DNA of 61,790 bases. Origin: an uncultured Bacteroides sp. GTDB taxonomy: Bacteria; Bacteroidota; Bacteroidia; Bacteroidales; Bacteroidaceae. Location of the stretch: assembly GCA_947074205.1 (NCBI GenBank), contig CAMTOQ010000017.1, positions 1 through 61,790 of the forward strand. The letters run 5' to 3'. Positions within the stretch are counted from its first letter, which is position 1, and each line of letters begins with the position of its first letter. The position numbers were made by a program, and so were the translations under genes. Shown one piece after another: positions 19,971-29,017 of the stretch. The notes under the pieces were generated by a model. That model did not search any database. It was not told where the DNA came from and was given only the letters and a program-made list of their open reading frames with translations.

Positions 19971-21671
19971 ATGAAAACACATAAGAAGATATTAATAGGT
20001 CTAGCGATGTTGACGCTTGCAACTAGCTGCGTAGATCTGAACTATACAGAGGTAACTACTAATGATGAAGACTGGATTTATAAAAGTCCAATCTACGGAA
20101 TACAACAATTAGTAACTAGCGTATACGCACATCTACCTAATGGATTTGATAAGAACTATGAAGGTAGCAGTGGGGCAACATTAGCAGCAGCTACCGATGA
20201 GGCAGATTGCGCGATCTCTACTTCTAGCGTTCATCGCTTTTATAATGGTGGTTGGAGCCCTAACAATCCTTTTTCGTTCACGTGGGAAAACTCTTATAAA
20301 GCGATAGCAGAAGCAAATACATTCTTGGAAAAGCTTGATAAAATTGACATATCAGCCTACCAATACAATAGCGATTATGAAGCGATGAAAACTAAGTTCG
20401 AACTTTTTGAATATGAAGTTCGTTTCCTGCGTGCATATTTTTATTTTGAGCTAGTTCGCACCTATGGAGATATACCTTTTACTTTACGCTCTTTAACTAA
20501 TACTGAAGCCAACTCAATAGTTCGAACATCATCTATCGCCATATTTGACTGGATAGTTGAAGAGCTAGATCTAATATCAGCCTATCTTCCTATTACCCAT
20601 TCCACTGAGTTAAGTAAAGAGATAGGTAGAGCTACACGACCTATGTGTTTAGCTTTAAAAGCTCGCACACTTATTTATAAAGCCTCTCCTCTTTTTAATA
20701 CGCTAAATCACAAAGATTGGTGGTTGGATGCAGCTCGTGCTAACTATGAAGTGATTAACCGCTCAGCATCATGGGGAATCATGCTTGAGGAATACAGTAA
20801 GATATGGGGAGCTAATAATGGCGATTGCGTCGAAGTGATATTTGCATCTAAACAGGGATCTCTTAATAGCTGGGAAGTCTATAACTACCCCATTGGTGTT
20901 GAAAATGGCGCTGCTGGCATGTGTCCCACGCAAAACCTTGTTGACTCATATGAATACTTAAATGATTCACGTTCGTTCGGTCAACGTTTTTCGCAGTCTA
21001 CGATTAACTTGATGACGGAAAGACCTTATGACGGAATAGATCCACGTTTTAGCATGACAATAGTTAGAAATGGAGACCTATGGCCTAATTATAATACACG
21101 CCCTATAGAAACATTTGAGGGAGGAGTCAATGCACAACCCTTATTAAATGCAACACAAACAGGATATTACCTCAAAAAGCATTGCGATGCAAACGTAAAT
21201 ATTTCTACCAATAATGCAACATCCACCCCCCACGCTTGGGTCATGATGCGCTTAGGAGAGTTTTATCTAAATTTTGCTGAAGCGATGTATAATTACTATG
21301 GAGATGCCGAAGCGATAGGTGAATTTGATCTTAATGCCAATGCGGCTATCAATATTTTACGTGATCGTACAGATGTACAGATGCCTCACTGGACAGAATC
21401 CTCAGCAGACTGGATGGAACGTTATAGACGGGAACGCATGGTAGAATTAGCTTTCGAGAATCATCGTTTCTGGGATATACGACGCTGGAGGTTAGGTGAT
21501 GATTGCTCGGGTATTGGGTATGCAAAACTCACAAAGCAGTTTAATGGTACTGTTACGCTTACCCGCTCAACCTCACAGCGCAAGTGGGATGATAAATACT
21601 ACTTCTTCCCTATTCCTTTCAGTGAATTAAATAAGAACCCCAATTTACACCAAAATGCGGGATGGAACTGA
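19971..21671 (+). CDS. SusD-like surface glycan-binding lipoprotein (second)
   Basis: I chose the ATG at 19971 because it gives a proper lipoprotein signal (LAMLTLATSC). The frame is open further upstream but only into the end of the preceding gene. The product has 566 aa with SusD/RagB features: FRLRAYFYFELVRTYGDIP-type text (here FLRAYFYFELVRTYGDIPF), RERMVELAFENHRFWDIRRW, and a C-terminus PIPFSELNKNPNLHQNAGW. It is the partner of the second SusC and would bind glycan at the cell surface. The next gene begins 19 bp after its stop, so it is in the middle of one operon. Confidence 0.94.
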   Translation: MKTHKKILIGLAMLTLATSCVDLNYTEVTTNDEDWIYKSPIYGIQQLVTSVYAHLPNGFDKNYEGSSGATLAAATDEADCAISTSSVHRFYNGGWSPNNPFSFTWENSYKAIAEANTFLEKLDKIDISAYQYNSDYEAMKTKFELFEYEVRFLRAYFYFELVRTYGDIPFTLRSLTNTEANSIVRTSSIAIFDWIVEELDLISAYLPITHSTELSKEIGRATRPMCLALKARTLIYKASPLFNTLNHKDWWLDAARANYEVINRSASWGIMLEEYSKIWGANNGDCVEVIFASKQGSLNSWEVYNYPIGVENGAAGMCPTQNLVDSYEYLNDSRSFGQRFSQSTINLMTERPYDGIDPRFSMTIVRNGDLWPNYNTRPIETFEGGVNAQPLLNATQTGYYLKKHCDANVNISTNNATSTPHAWVMMRLGEFYLNFAEAMYNYYGDAEAIGEFDLNANAAINILRDRTDVQMPHWTESSADWMERYRRERMVELAFENHRFWDIRRWRLGDDCSGIGYAKLTKQFNGTVTLTRSTSQRKWDDKYYFFPIPFSELNKNPNLHQNAGWN

Positions 21672-21690
21672 TCTTTTAAATCTGATAGAA

Positions 21691-23202
21691 ATGAGAATAA
21701 TCAATAAACCGCTGCTGTTAACAGCTTTCTGTGTATTACTATTATATTGTTTTTCTTCATGCAAGGATGAGCATGAAGAAGTGAACGCAACTACCTCTAT
21801 TGCCAGCATATATCCTACTGTAGTGATGGAGGGTACAACGCTTCAAGTTACAGGGTCGGGACTCGACAAAACGCTCCGTGTAGTATTTCCGGGTGATAAA
21901 GTTGCTGATTATGTTGAGACAAAGCTTGATCAAATGTTGCTAGTGAAAGTACCTGCAAATATAGGTCCTGAAGAATCTCCACTGATTCTTGTTACACCAT
22001 CTGGAGAGATTGTGAGTCGACAAACATTGCGCAAGGCATCACCCAGAATCAACTATTTTATTCCTTCAGAGGAGGTCACGACTTATAATGAGCTTTCTAT
22101 CGTAGGTTACGATTTTCTTTTATCTGAAGCTATTTGTATTGATAATGGTAAAGATAAAATGGTTATCGAAGCTATAGACTTTATACGCAAATCAAATAGT
22201 GAAATTAAAATTCATCTTCCAAAGGAGACACCTCTTGGAGATGCTGTTAATATCTATGCGCTCTTCCCAAACCAGTTTGAGGTGAATCTCGGTGTTATGT
22301 CAATATCTCAAGGCGAAGGTGGTGGACACTGGGTAGAATCAGAACAAGTCATATATAGCGGTGAATCCAAGAACATTGGCTCATGGGATAACCTAATTAT
22401 AGCAAAGGAAAGCTTTGCCAAGGCTAAAGTAGAAGATGTAATTCGTGTATATATCGATGAAATTGGTGATTCACCACAAGGTGCACTTAAAGTTCCAAGT
22501 GGCAATTGGAGTGGTTTGACCGAAGAGTTGGGCTGTTTCGACATTACCTCTAGCGATATAGCAGCGGGCTATTATGACAGTACGATATCAAATGAGGAGA
22601 TGCTTAATAAATTATTGAGCCACGGTCTAGCAATTAGCGGCCAAAATTACACTGTAACAAAGGTGACTTTATTTACTTCTGTTTGGGTGGATGATAATGC
22701 AGATGGTGACTCTACTGACCCTATCACTGAACATACCATTATACTAAACGACTTCGAGCCAACAGGGGATCATAATAGTGGATGGGATCATAGCTGGACT
22801 GATTCGGAAGCTACAGAATTTGTTGTCGATGAAAAAGGAAATACATATATGTATATAGCAAAAGACCTACCAGGTGACAGTTGGGTCATAAACTGTAATC
22901 ATGTGGACAGAGGAGACGTAATTGATATTGAAAACTATGTAATTAAATTAGATATCAAGATTGATGAAAACACTACTGGTTTCTCTTCGGCTACGATGCA
23001 GTTTGTGATTGCTGACAATTGGTGCTGGGTGGGTGAAAATTTCTTCCCTGAAACAACAGGAGGTAAGTGGGTTACTATACGTTTCGATGCTGCTAATTGG
23101 CTATCCGGAAACCTTAGTATTGGCAAGATCACATGTGGCCTTTTCGGTAAAGGCATCCCTGCAGGCATTAGCATTGATAACTTCAGACTTGACCCCCAAT
23201 AA
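21691..23202 (+). CDS. Surface glycan-binding lipoprotein: IPT/TIG domains plus shared C-terminal module
   Basis: The start at 21691 gives a lipoprotein signal ending LYCFSSC and a 503-aa product. One or two IPT/TIG Ig-like domains follow (SIASIYPTVVMEGTTLQVTG; then a second from about residue 110). The C-terminal module is encoded by about 22741-23202. It begins ILNDFEPTGDHNSGWDHSW and contains VIADNWCWVGENFFPETT and IPAGISIDNFRLDP. Almost the same module ends the next protein. The Trp-rich pattern suggests carbohydrate binding. The position after susD is where SGBP-B-type proteins normally sit. The role is well supported; ligand and module family are not identified. Confidence 0.82.
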   Translation: MRIINKPLLLTAFCVLLLYCFSSCKDEHEEVNATTSIASIYPTVVMEGTTLQVTGSGLDKTLRVVFPGDKVADYVETKLDQMLLVKVPANIGPEESPLILVTPSGEIVSRQTLRKASPRINYFIPSEEVTTYNELSIVGYDFLLSEAICIDNGKDKMVIEAIDFIRKSNSEIKIHLPKETPLGDAVNIYALFPNQFEVNLGVMSISQGEGGGHWVESEQVIYSGESKNIGSWDNLIIAKESFAKAKVEDVIRVYIDEIGDSPQGALKVPSGNWSGLTEELGCFDITSSDIAAGYYDSTISNEEMLNKLLSHGLAISGQNYTVTKVTLFTSVWVDDNADGDSTDPITEHTIILNDFEPTGDHNSGWDHSWTDSEATEFVVDEKGNTYMYIAKDLPGDSWVINCNHVDRGDVIDIENYVIKLDIKIDENTTGFSSATMQFVIADNWCWVGENFFPETTGGKWVTIRFDAANWLSGNLSIGKITCGLFGKGIPAGISIDNFRLDPQ

Positions 23203-23239
23203 TCTAATTATATATTTTTTCAATTAAAAACTAACGAGT

Positions 23240-25048
23240 ATGAGAAAAACACATCTTTGTATTATGGCTATGGCAACAATGCTTATCGCCTCTTGTAGTG
23301 ACAATATTGATACGATGAACCAAAATCATCGAGTAGAAGCCCAAATATCTGCAAGTGTCCTAGAAAGAACTAGAGCAACAGATACAGTATGGGAAGCTAA
23401 TGACGTGATTGGAGTTTTTGTAAAATCCCCTTCATCCGAAGGTGTATTTCGCAATGCCAATGTAGCTTATTATACCCCAGATGCTTCTGGAAACTTCCAG
23501 TCAGTATCAGAGAAGGTTTATTACCCACAGGATAATGAAGCTGTAGATTTCATGGCCTATTATCCATATAACACAGACAATGTAAACCAAGGGAAATACT
23601 CCTTTGATCTTACAAGCAATATTCCTTTATCTGAAAAAGATCTGATGTATGCCAGTGTCAATGGACACTCACAGTCAGACGGTACTGTGCAGTTTCAATT
23701 CAGTCATATGTTGAGTAAAATTGAAGTCGAGTTGAAAAGTGACACAAAAATTATATCGGGGGCAACATTGTCTATCAACAACCAATGCGACAAAGGGATC
23801 TTCAACATTATTGATGGTACTGTTGCAGACGCTGATGAAGCATCATATAACAATGAACTTTTGTTTGAGGAGAAAGAAAGTACAGGTCAGTACCACGTGA
23901 TAGTAATGCCTTCTAGCCAAATTGTAGGGCGAAATATTACAATGGAAATTAATGGGAAAACCTATACAACTACACTTGATCCTACTTATACTTATGCTTC
24001 TGGAAGCAAGTACACCTTTACAATAACAATGAAGGGTATAGATAAGGATCCAGAAAATGTTGAAATTGTGATCACGCTAGATATTAATGATTGGACAGAT
24101 GGTCATGAAGAGGCTCTTGAAGGTAATGAAAATGTGCCTGATGTAACAGGGAAAAAAGAGAATATTCTTATATCCACCGTTGCATCACTATCAGAAAATC
24201 CACTGTCCATCACAGCAAATCAACTACAAGGTCTTAGTATAGGAGACGTAATCTGTCTCTATTATCAGAAAGATATTGATACAGAGGCTAACATTACAAT
24301 CAATAAGCCAAGCACTACGCGCAGTATTAATTCGTATAACTACACTTTGGCTAAAGGAACTACCGCTGGCCGTATTGGAATTACAATGGATGATGCCGAA
24401 ACAATTGCTTTTTTTGCAGCTGGCATGAGCATTACTGGTTCTGATGCAAATCTCACTTGTCTTTCCGTTTACTCTAACACGCTTGGCAATAATAGCAGTG
24501 AAAATGGAGATGAAACTGGGGAAGATGAAGAAAAAGGCACAGACCCTATTACGGCGAACACGATCATGATTATTGATTTCGAAACGTCTGAAGGACATAG
24601 TGCAGGCTGGGATAAGAGTTGGAGTGATGACACAGCTACAGAACCGGAAGAAGAAGATGGTAACACGTATATGCGTTTAGTAAAACCCATTGCAGATGGA
24701 TGGATATTTAACTGTAACCACGCACCTATTTCGACAGTGAGCAATATCGAGAACTATATGGTTAAGTTTGATGTTCGCATTGACGAAGGAGTAAGTGGTG
24801 CTTCGGATGTAGAAGGACAGTATGTCATTGCAGATAATTGGTTGTGGGTAGGTACTGGTTTTTTGCCTGAAACAACCAATGGAAAGTGGATTACTGTATC
24901 ACATAAAATATCAGAACTTAAAGCTGACCTTACTGGTGATCTTGTCTTTGTAAAAGATGATGGTGGAGTGCAGGGTAATGGTCTTAATGGCAAAAATGTA
25001 CCTGCTGGCATTAGTTTCGATAATTTACGTCTAGAACCCATAGAATAA
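23240..25048 (+). CDS. Fimbrillin-like surface lipoprotein with the same C-terminal glycan-binding module
   Basis: The 602-aa protein has a lipoprotein signal (ATMLIASC). Its N-terminal half is fimbrillin-like: TRATDTVWEANDVIGVFV, VDFMAYYPYN and FQFSHMLSKIEVELKS are typical of the fimbrillin/Mfa2 fold. A Glu-rich linker (ENGDETGEDEEKG) leads to a C-terminal module encoded by about 24566-25048. This contains DFETSEGHSAGWDKSW, VIADNWLWVGTGFLPETT and VPAGISFDNLRLEP, and is clearly paralogous to the end of the preceding protein. It probably presents this binding module away from the surface. A hairpin follows 8 bp after the stop. I know of no exact named family for this combination. Confidence 0.78.
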   Translation: MRKTHLCIMAMATMLIASCSDNIDTMNQNHRVEAQISASVLERTRATDTVWEANDVIGVFVKSPSSEGVFRNANVAYYTPDASGNFQSVSEKVYYPQDNEAVDFMAYYPYNTDNVNQGKYSFDLTSNIPLSEKDLMYASVNGHSQSDGTVQFQFSHMLSKIEVELKSDTKIISGATLSINNQCDKGIFNIIDGTVADADEASYNNELLFEEKESTGQYHVIVMPSSQIVGRNITMEINGKTYTTTLDPTYTYASGSKYTFTITMKGIDKDPENVEIVITLDINDWTDGHEEALEGNENVPDVTGKKENILISTVASLSENPLSITANQLQGLSIGDVICLYYQKDIDTEANITINKPSTTRSINSYNYTLAKGTTAGRIGITMDDAETIAFFAAGMSITGSDANLTCLSVYSNTLGNNSSENGDETGEDEEKGTDPITANTIMIIDFETSEGHSAGWDKSWSDDTATEPEEEDGNTYMRLVKPIADGWIFNCNHAPISTVSNIENYMVKFDVRIDEGVSGASDVEGQYVIADNWLWVGTGFLPETTNGKWITVSHKISELKADLTGDLVFVKDDGGVQGNGLNGKNVPAGISFDNLRLEPIE

Positions 25049-25055
25049 AGAGTGC

Positions 25056-25094
25056 TTATATTGTTGGCTTGTATAAATCAGGCCAACAATATAA
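25056..25094 (+). terminator. Intra-operon hairpin between SGBP and GH26 genes
   Basis: Arms TTATATTGTTGGC (25056-25068) and GCCAACAATATAA (25082-25094) are perfectly complementary over 13 bp. The stem may extend inward by a wobble pair and two more pairs, leaving a 7-nt loop. No U-run follows, so it may be an RNA-processing or partial-termination site that lowers expression of the downstream enzyme genes relative to the surface-binding genes. Confidence 0.6.
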
Positions 25095-25152
25095 TATCTG
25101 ACAAGCTATTTTATATTTCATGTAGGAATTTCCTACACTACTTTTATAATTT

Positions 25153-26487
25153 ATGAAGAACCTATTTTTCTCTTTCTCACTGCTGGTAAGCCTGTTCTTA
25201 TTGATTTCGTGCAAAGAGACAGACAATATAACGATAAGTGGGCAACCTATGCAGCTCCAATCTGTATCGCCTACCGGTGATAGCCAACTCAATCCGGGCA
25301 ACGTAATAGTTTCATTTGAGTTCGATCAACCAATCTGGTTGGTAGATAAGTCCAAAATCACGATCAACGGTGCTTCCACTACTTCGGTAGCTGCAGTTGG
25401 CAACAACGTACTTATAAATATTGATGCAGTGGCAGGCAAAACCTATCAAGTGGTACTTTCTAAAGAAAGTTTGCAGACACTTGGTGGCATAGTTTCAACT
25501 GAAGACTACAGGCTAACTTTTGAGGTAAATGCTGCACTGGACAAGTCGCCAGAAGCAATCAAAGTGATGAGTTTCCTAGAAGAGAACTTTGGAAGAAAGA
25601 TTATATCGGGGGTTATGGCAAATGATTCATGGAATATAAATGGTGCCGTATGGGTGTATCAACAAACAGGTAGATGGCCGGCGATGAACGGTTTTGACTA
25701 CTTGCACCTACCTAGTTCAGCTCCTGGTAGCTGGATTGATTATTCCGATATTTCGGTTATACAAGAATGGTGGAACAACAATGGACTAGTGACCGCCATG
25801 TGGCATTGGGAAGTTCCCACATACGAAGGCAGCACAGACTATAACAGTAATCCAGATAAAACCAATTTTGATATAACGCTAGCTGTTATACCTGGAACAT
25901 ATGAGTATGACATTGTTATGAGCGATATGAATAAAGTGGCTAACTATCTTTTGCTGCTTAAGCAGGCCAATATACCCGTGATATGGAGACCTTTACACGA
26001 AGCAGCCGGCGGCTGGTTTTGGTGGGGAGCAAAAGATGCTGAGTCCTACAAAACTTTATGGCGAATGATGTTTGACCTATTCACTGAAAAAGGGCTCAAC
26101 AATTTAATCTGGGCATGGACCTACGAACCTCTGGGTGGAAACGATTGGTACCCTGGCGATAGTTATGTTGATGCAGTGGGTAGAGATAGCTATAAAACTT
26201 ATACAGAATCTATATTCGTTGACGAGTATGGATTAATGAAACGCTTGTACCCTACAAAGTTGATTGCTTTAAGCGAATGTGGCAGCGTAGCTTATATTGG
26301 ATCACAATGGGAAAGTGGTGCTATGTGGTCTTGGTTCATGACATGGTATGACTACGATCGTACTGCCGATCCATCGTCTACCGAATTCCAAAAGCCCGAT
26401 CATATGCATGCCAATCAAGCATGGTGGATGCAAGCTTTTAGCCATCCCGATGTAATATCTCGAGAAGATATGCCGTCATTGAAGTAG
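25153..26487 (+). CDS. GH26 beta-mannanase with N-terminal Ig-like domain
   Basis: The 444-aa product is a lipoprotein (SLFLLISC). It has an Ig-like domain (about 30-130; SPTGDSQLNPGNVIVSFEFD) followed by the GH26 barrel from NFGRKIISGVM. The acid/base is Glu283 in WRPLHEAAGGWFWWG and the nucleophile is Glu375 in ALSECGS. WAWTYEP and WSWFMTWYD also fit the family. It would cut beta-1,4-mannan backbones at the surface or in the periplasm. The next gene encodes alpha-galactosidase, the pairing expected for galactomannan or galactoglucomannan. GH26 is firm; beta-mannanase is the common activity of the family. Confidence 0.93.
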   Translation: MKNLFFSFSLLVSLFLLISCKETDNITISGQPMQLQSVSPTGDSQLNPGNVIVSFEFDQPIWLVDKSKITINGASTTSVAAVGNNVLINIDAVAGKTYQVVLSKESLQTLGGIVSTEDYRLTFEVNAALDKSPEAIKVMSFLEENFGRKIISGVMANDSWNINGAVWVYQQTGRWPAMNGFDYLHLPSSAPGSWIDYSDISVIQEWWNNNGLVTAMWHWEVPTYEGSTDYNSNPDKTNFDITLAVIPGTYEYDIVMSDMNKVANYLLLLKQANIPVIWRPLHEAAGGWFWWGAKDAESYKTLWRMMFDLFTEKGLNNLIWAWTYEPLGGNDWYPGDSYVDAVGRDSYKTYTESIFVDEYGLMKRLYPTKLIALSECGSVAYIGSQWESGAMWSWFMTWYDYDRTADPSSTEFQKPDHMHANQAWWMQAFSHPDVISREDMPSLK

Positions 26488-26589
26488 TTTTCATCTAGAC
26501 AAAAATACCATTTTATGCCAAACAGTTGAATATTATTAATCTGTTCGTAAAGCCGTTTTTCATTATAAACCTACAACTAATTTAAAAGT

Positions 26590-28794
26590 ATGAATTTTAA
26601 AAGAAACACTCTCTTACTAAGCACTTGCCTATTTTTCAGTAGTTTGCTGGCACAAAACGTAGAGATTTCTACTCCCAAAACAACATTGCTGCTTTCTGCA
26701 CCTGTTGGTGGTAGCCTAAACTACTTATATTATGGTTCGAAGCTATCTCCTTGCGATTTAGATAATATTAAATCTAGCGAACCTGCTCAGTACTCGGCAT
26801 ATCCAGTGTATGGCATGAACTGCCAGACAGAGTCGGCACTTGCAGTTAAACATGGGGACGGTAACATGAGCCTAGAGATGGAAGTGGTAAAAGTAAGCAC
26901 TAACACAGAACAAGATGGCGACGTGACCATTATTGAATTAAAAGATAAAGTCTATCCGTTTTTCATAGATCTATATTATAAGACTTTGAATGGCACAGAA
27001 GTGATTGAAACTTGGACAGAACTTAGGCACAAGGAGAAGAAACCAGTAACACTAAATCGTTTTCTGTCAGCATATCTTCCTATTCGACGCGGCGATGTAT
27101 GGGTTTCACATCTATCAGGTTCATGGGCAAACGAGGGTAAATTGACACAAGAGCCCCTAACTCCCGGTCTGAAAATGATTAAAAATAAAGATGGGGTACG
27201 CAATACTCACACTGCCCATCCAGAAGTTATGTTTTCTCTCAATGGCAATCCACAAGAGAACACAGGAGCTACAATTGGGGCTGCATTATGCTATAGTGGA
27301 AACTATAAATTGATGGTTGACACACAGGATGATGAATTCCACCATTTCTTTGCAGGTATTAATGAAGAAAACTCTGCATATACTCTTCCTAAAGACGAGG
27401 TGTTTGTAACACCTACTGTAGCCTTAACTTACAGCAATGAAGGGCTTAGCGGTAGTAGTCGCAATTTCCATAAATGGGCGCGCGACTACAAATTAGCAAA
27501 CGGAAATACTCCCCGAAAAATATTGCTCAACAGTTGGGAAGGTGTTTACTTTGATATCAACCAAGAGGGTATGGATCAAATGATGGCCGATATAGCTTCG
27601 ATGGGTGGTGAACTATTTGTGATGGATGACGGATGGTTTGGCGATAAATATCAACGTAACACAGATAATTCTTCATTAGGAGATTGGGTCGTGGATAGTC
27701 GCAAGCTTCCCGATGGCATAGAAGGATTGATTCGGGATGCGAAGAAAAACGGTGTAAAGTTTGGTATATGGATAGAGCCCGAAATGTCTAATACCACAAG
27801 CGAACTTTACGAGAAGCATCCAGAGTGGATTATACAAGCACCTCAGCGTGATGCTGTACTCGGCAGAGGAGGTACACAAGTGGTACTAGACTTAGCGAAT
27901 CCTCAAGTGCAGGATTTTGTTTACAATATCGTTGATGATTTGATGACTAAATACCCCGATATCGACTATATCAAGTGGGACGCTAATATGGGTATTATGA
28001 ATCATGGATCAAACTATCTACCTGCCGACAAGCAAAGCCATATGTACATTGAGTTTCATCGTGGCCTCGAAAAGGTGTGCAAACGTATTCGTGCTAAATA
28101 TCCCGACTTAACAATACAAGACTGTGCTAGTGGTGGCGGACGTGCAAATTATGGCTTATTACCCTATTTCGATGAATTCTGGGTAAGTGATAACACCGAT
28201 GCACTACAACGTGTATATATGCAGTGGGGTACTTCCTATTTCTTTCCGGCTATTGCGATGGCATCTCACATCAGTGCAGCTCCCAATCACCAGACATTCC
28301 GCACTATCCCATTAAAATATCGTATCGACGTGGCAATGAGCGGTCGTTTGGGCATGGAGATTCAACCTAAAAATATGACCGAAGAAGAGAAGGATCTCTG
28401 TAGAAATGCCATCGAAGAGTATAAGATGATTCGTCCTATAGTTCAACTAGGCGACTTATATCGCCTTCAGTCTCCCTATGATAACTTAGGTGTAGCTTCT
28501 TTAATGTACACCACACCTGAAAAGGATAAGGCTGTGTTCTATTGGTGGAAGACTGAACAGTTTGTAAACCAACACTTGCCACGTATAAAGATGGCTGGAT
28601 TGGATCCAGACAAGAATTATAAAGTAAAGGAATTGAACAGAGTGGATAATGAACCTTTAAGCTTCGAGGGAAAGGTATTTAGTGGCGCTTACCTAACAGC
28701 AAATGGCCTAGAACTACCTTATAATCACAAGCTAGACTACCATAAACTGAACGATTATTCAAGTCGTATACTATATTTGGAGGAAGCGAAATAA
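26590..28794 (+). CDS. GH36 alpha-galactosidase
   Basis: The 734-aa protein has a cleavable signal peptide (FFSSLLAQ), placing it in the periplasm. It has the full GH36 layout: an N-terminal beta-sandwich, then a barrel with GELFVMDDGWFGDKY, GVKFGIWIEPEMSN, the nucleophile Asp464 in YIKWDAN, and the acid/base Asp534 in WVSDNTDA. QDCASGGGR is also typical. It removes alpha-galactose side chains from galactomannan oligosaccharides or raffinose-type sugars. It follows GH26 by 102 bp and is the last gene before a strong terminator, so susCD-SGBP-GH26-GH36 looks like one transcription unit. Confidence 0.95.
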   Translation: MNFKRNTLLLSTCLFFSSLLAQNVEISTPKTTLLLSAPVGGSLNYLYYGSKLSPCDLDNIKSSEPAQYSAYPVYGMNCQTESALAVKHGDGNMSLEMEVVKVSTNTEQDGDVTIIELKDKVYPFFIDLYYKTLNGTEVIETWTELRHKEKKPVTLNRFLSAYLPIRRGDVWVSHLSGSWANEGKLTQEPLTPGLKMIKNKDGVRNTHTAHPEVMFSLNGNPQENTGATIGAALCYSGNYKLMVDTQDDEFHHFFAGINEENSAYTLPKDEVFVTPTVALTYSNEGLSGSSRNFHKWARDYKLANGNTPRKILLNSWEGVYFDINQEGMDQMMADIASMGGELFVMDDGWFGDKYQRNTDNSSLGDWVVDSRKLPDGIEGLIRDAKKNGVKFGIWIEPEMSNTTSELYEKHPEWIIQAPQRDAVLGRGGTQVVLDLANPQVQDFVYNIVDDLMTKYPDIDYIKWDANMGIMNHGSNYLPADKQSHMYIEFHRGLEKVCKRIRAKYPDLTIQDCASGGGRANYGLLPYFDEFWVSDNTDALQRVYMQWGTSYFFPAIAMASHISAAPNHQTFRTIPLKYRIDVAMSGRLGMEIQPKNMTEEEKDLCRNAIEEYKMIRPIVQLGDLYRLQSPYDNLGVASLMYTTPEKDKAVFYWWKTEQFVNQHLPRIKMAGLDPDKNYKVKELNRVDNEPLSFEGKVFSGAYLTANGLELPYNHKLDYHKLNDYSSRILYLEEAK

Positions 28795-28896
28795 GTCTTA
28801 CTATACTTATATGCAATTAGCTATTTCTTCATAAGTTTCTTCTCATGCAGAAATGAGGTGACTCCTAGATATTTACCCCAATTACTTTATTGGTAC

Positions 28897-28937
28897 AAAA
28901 AAAGATATTCATAGATAGATGTGAATATCTTTTTTTT
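28897..28937 (+). terminator. Rho-independent terminator after GH36
   Basis: A-rich arm 28897-28911 (seven A, then GATATTCA) pairs perfectly over 15 bp with 28922-28936. An 8-T run ends at 28937. It divides the locus in two. TATTTTTG at 28939-28946 matches TAnnTTTG and could be the -7 element of a new promoter for the GH5 gene, though no clear -33 element is seen. Confidence 0.85.
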
Positions 28938-29017
28938 GTATTTTTGAAACCCATGCATTCATGTATAGTCTTACACACTCTATACTACATCAACCTTAAA
29001 TAGTAAAATTAAAGCTT

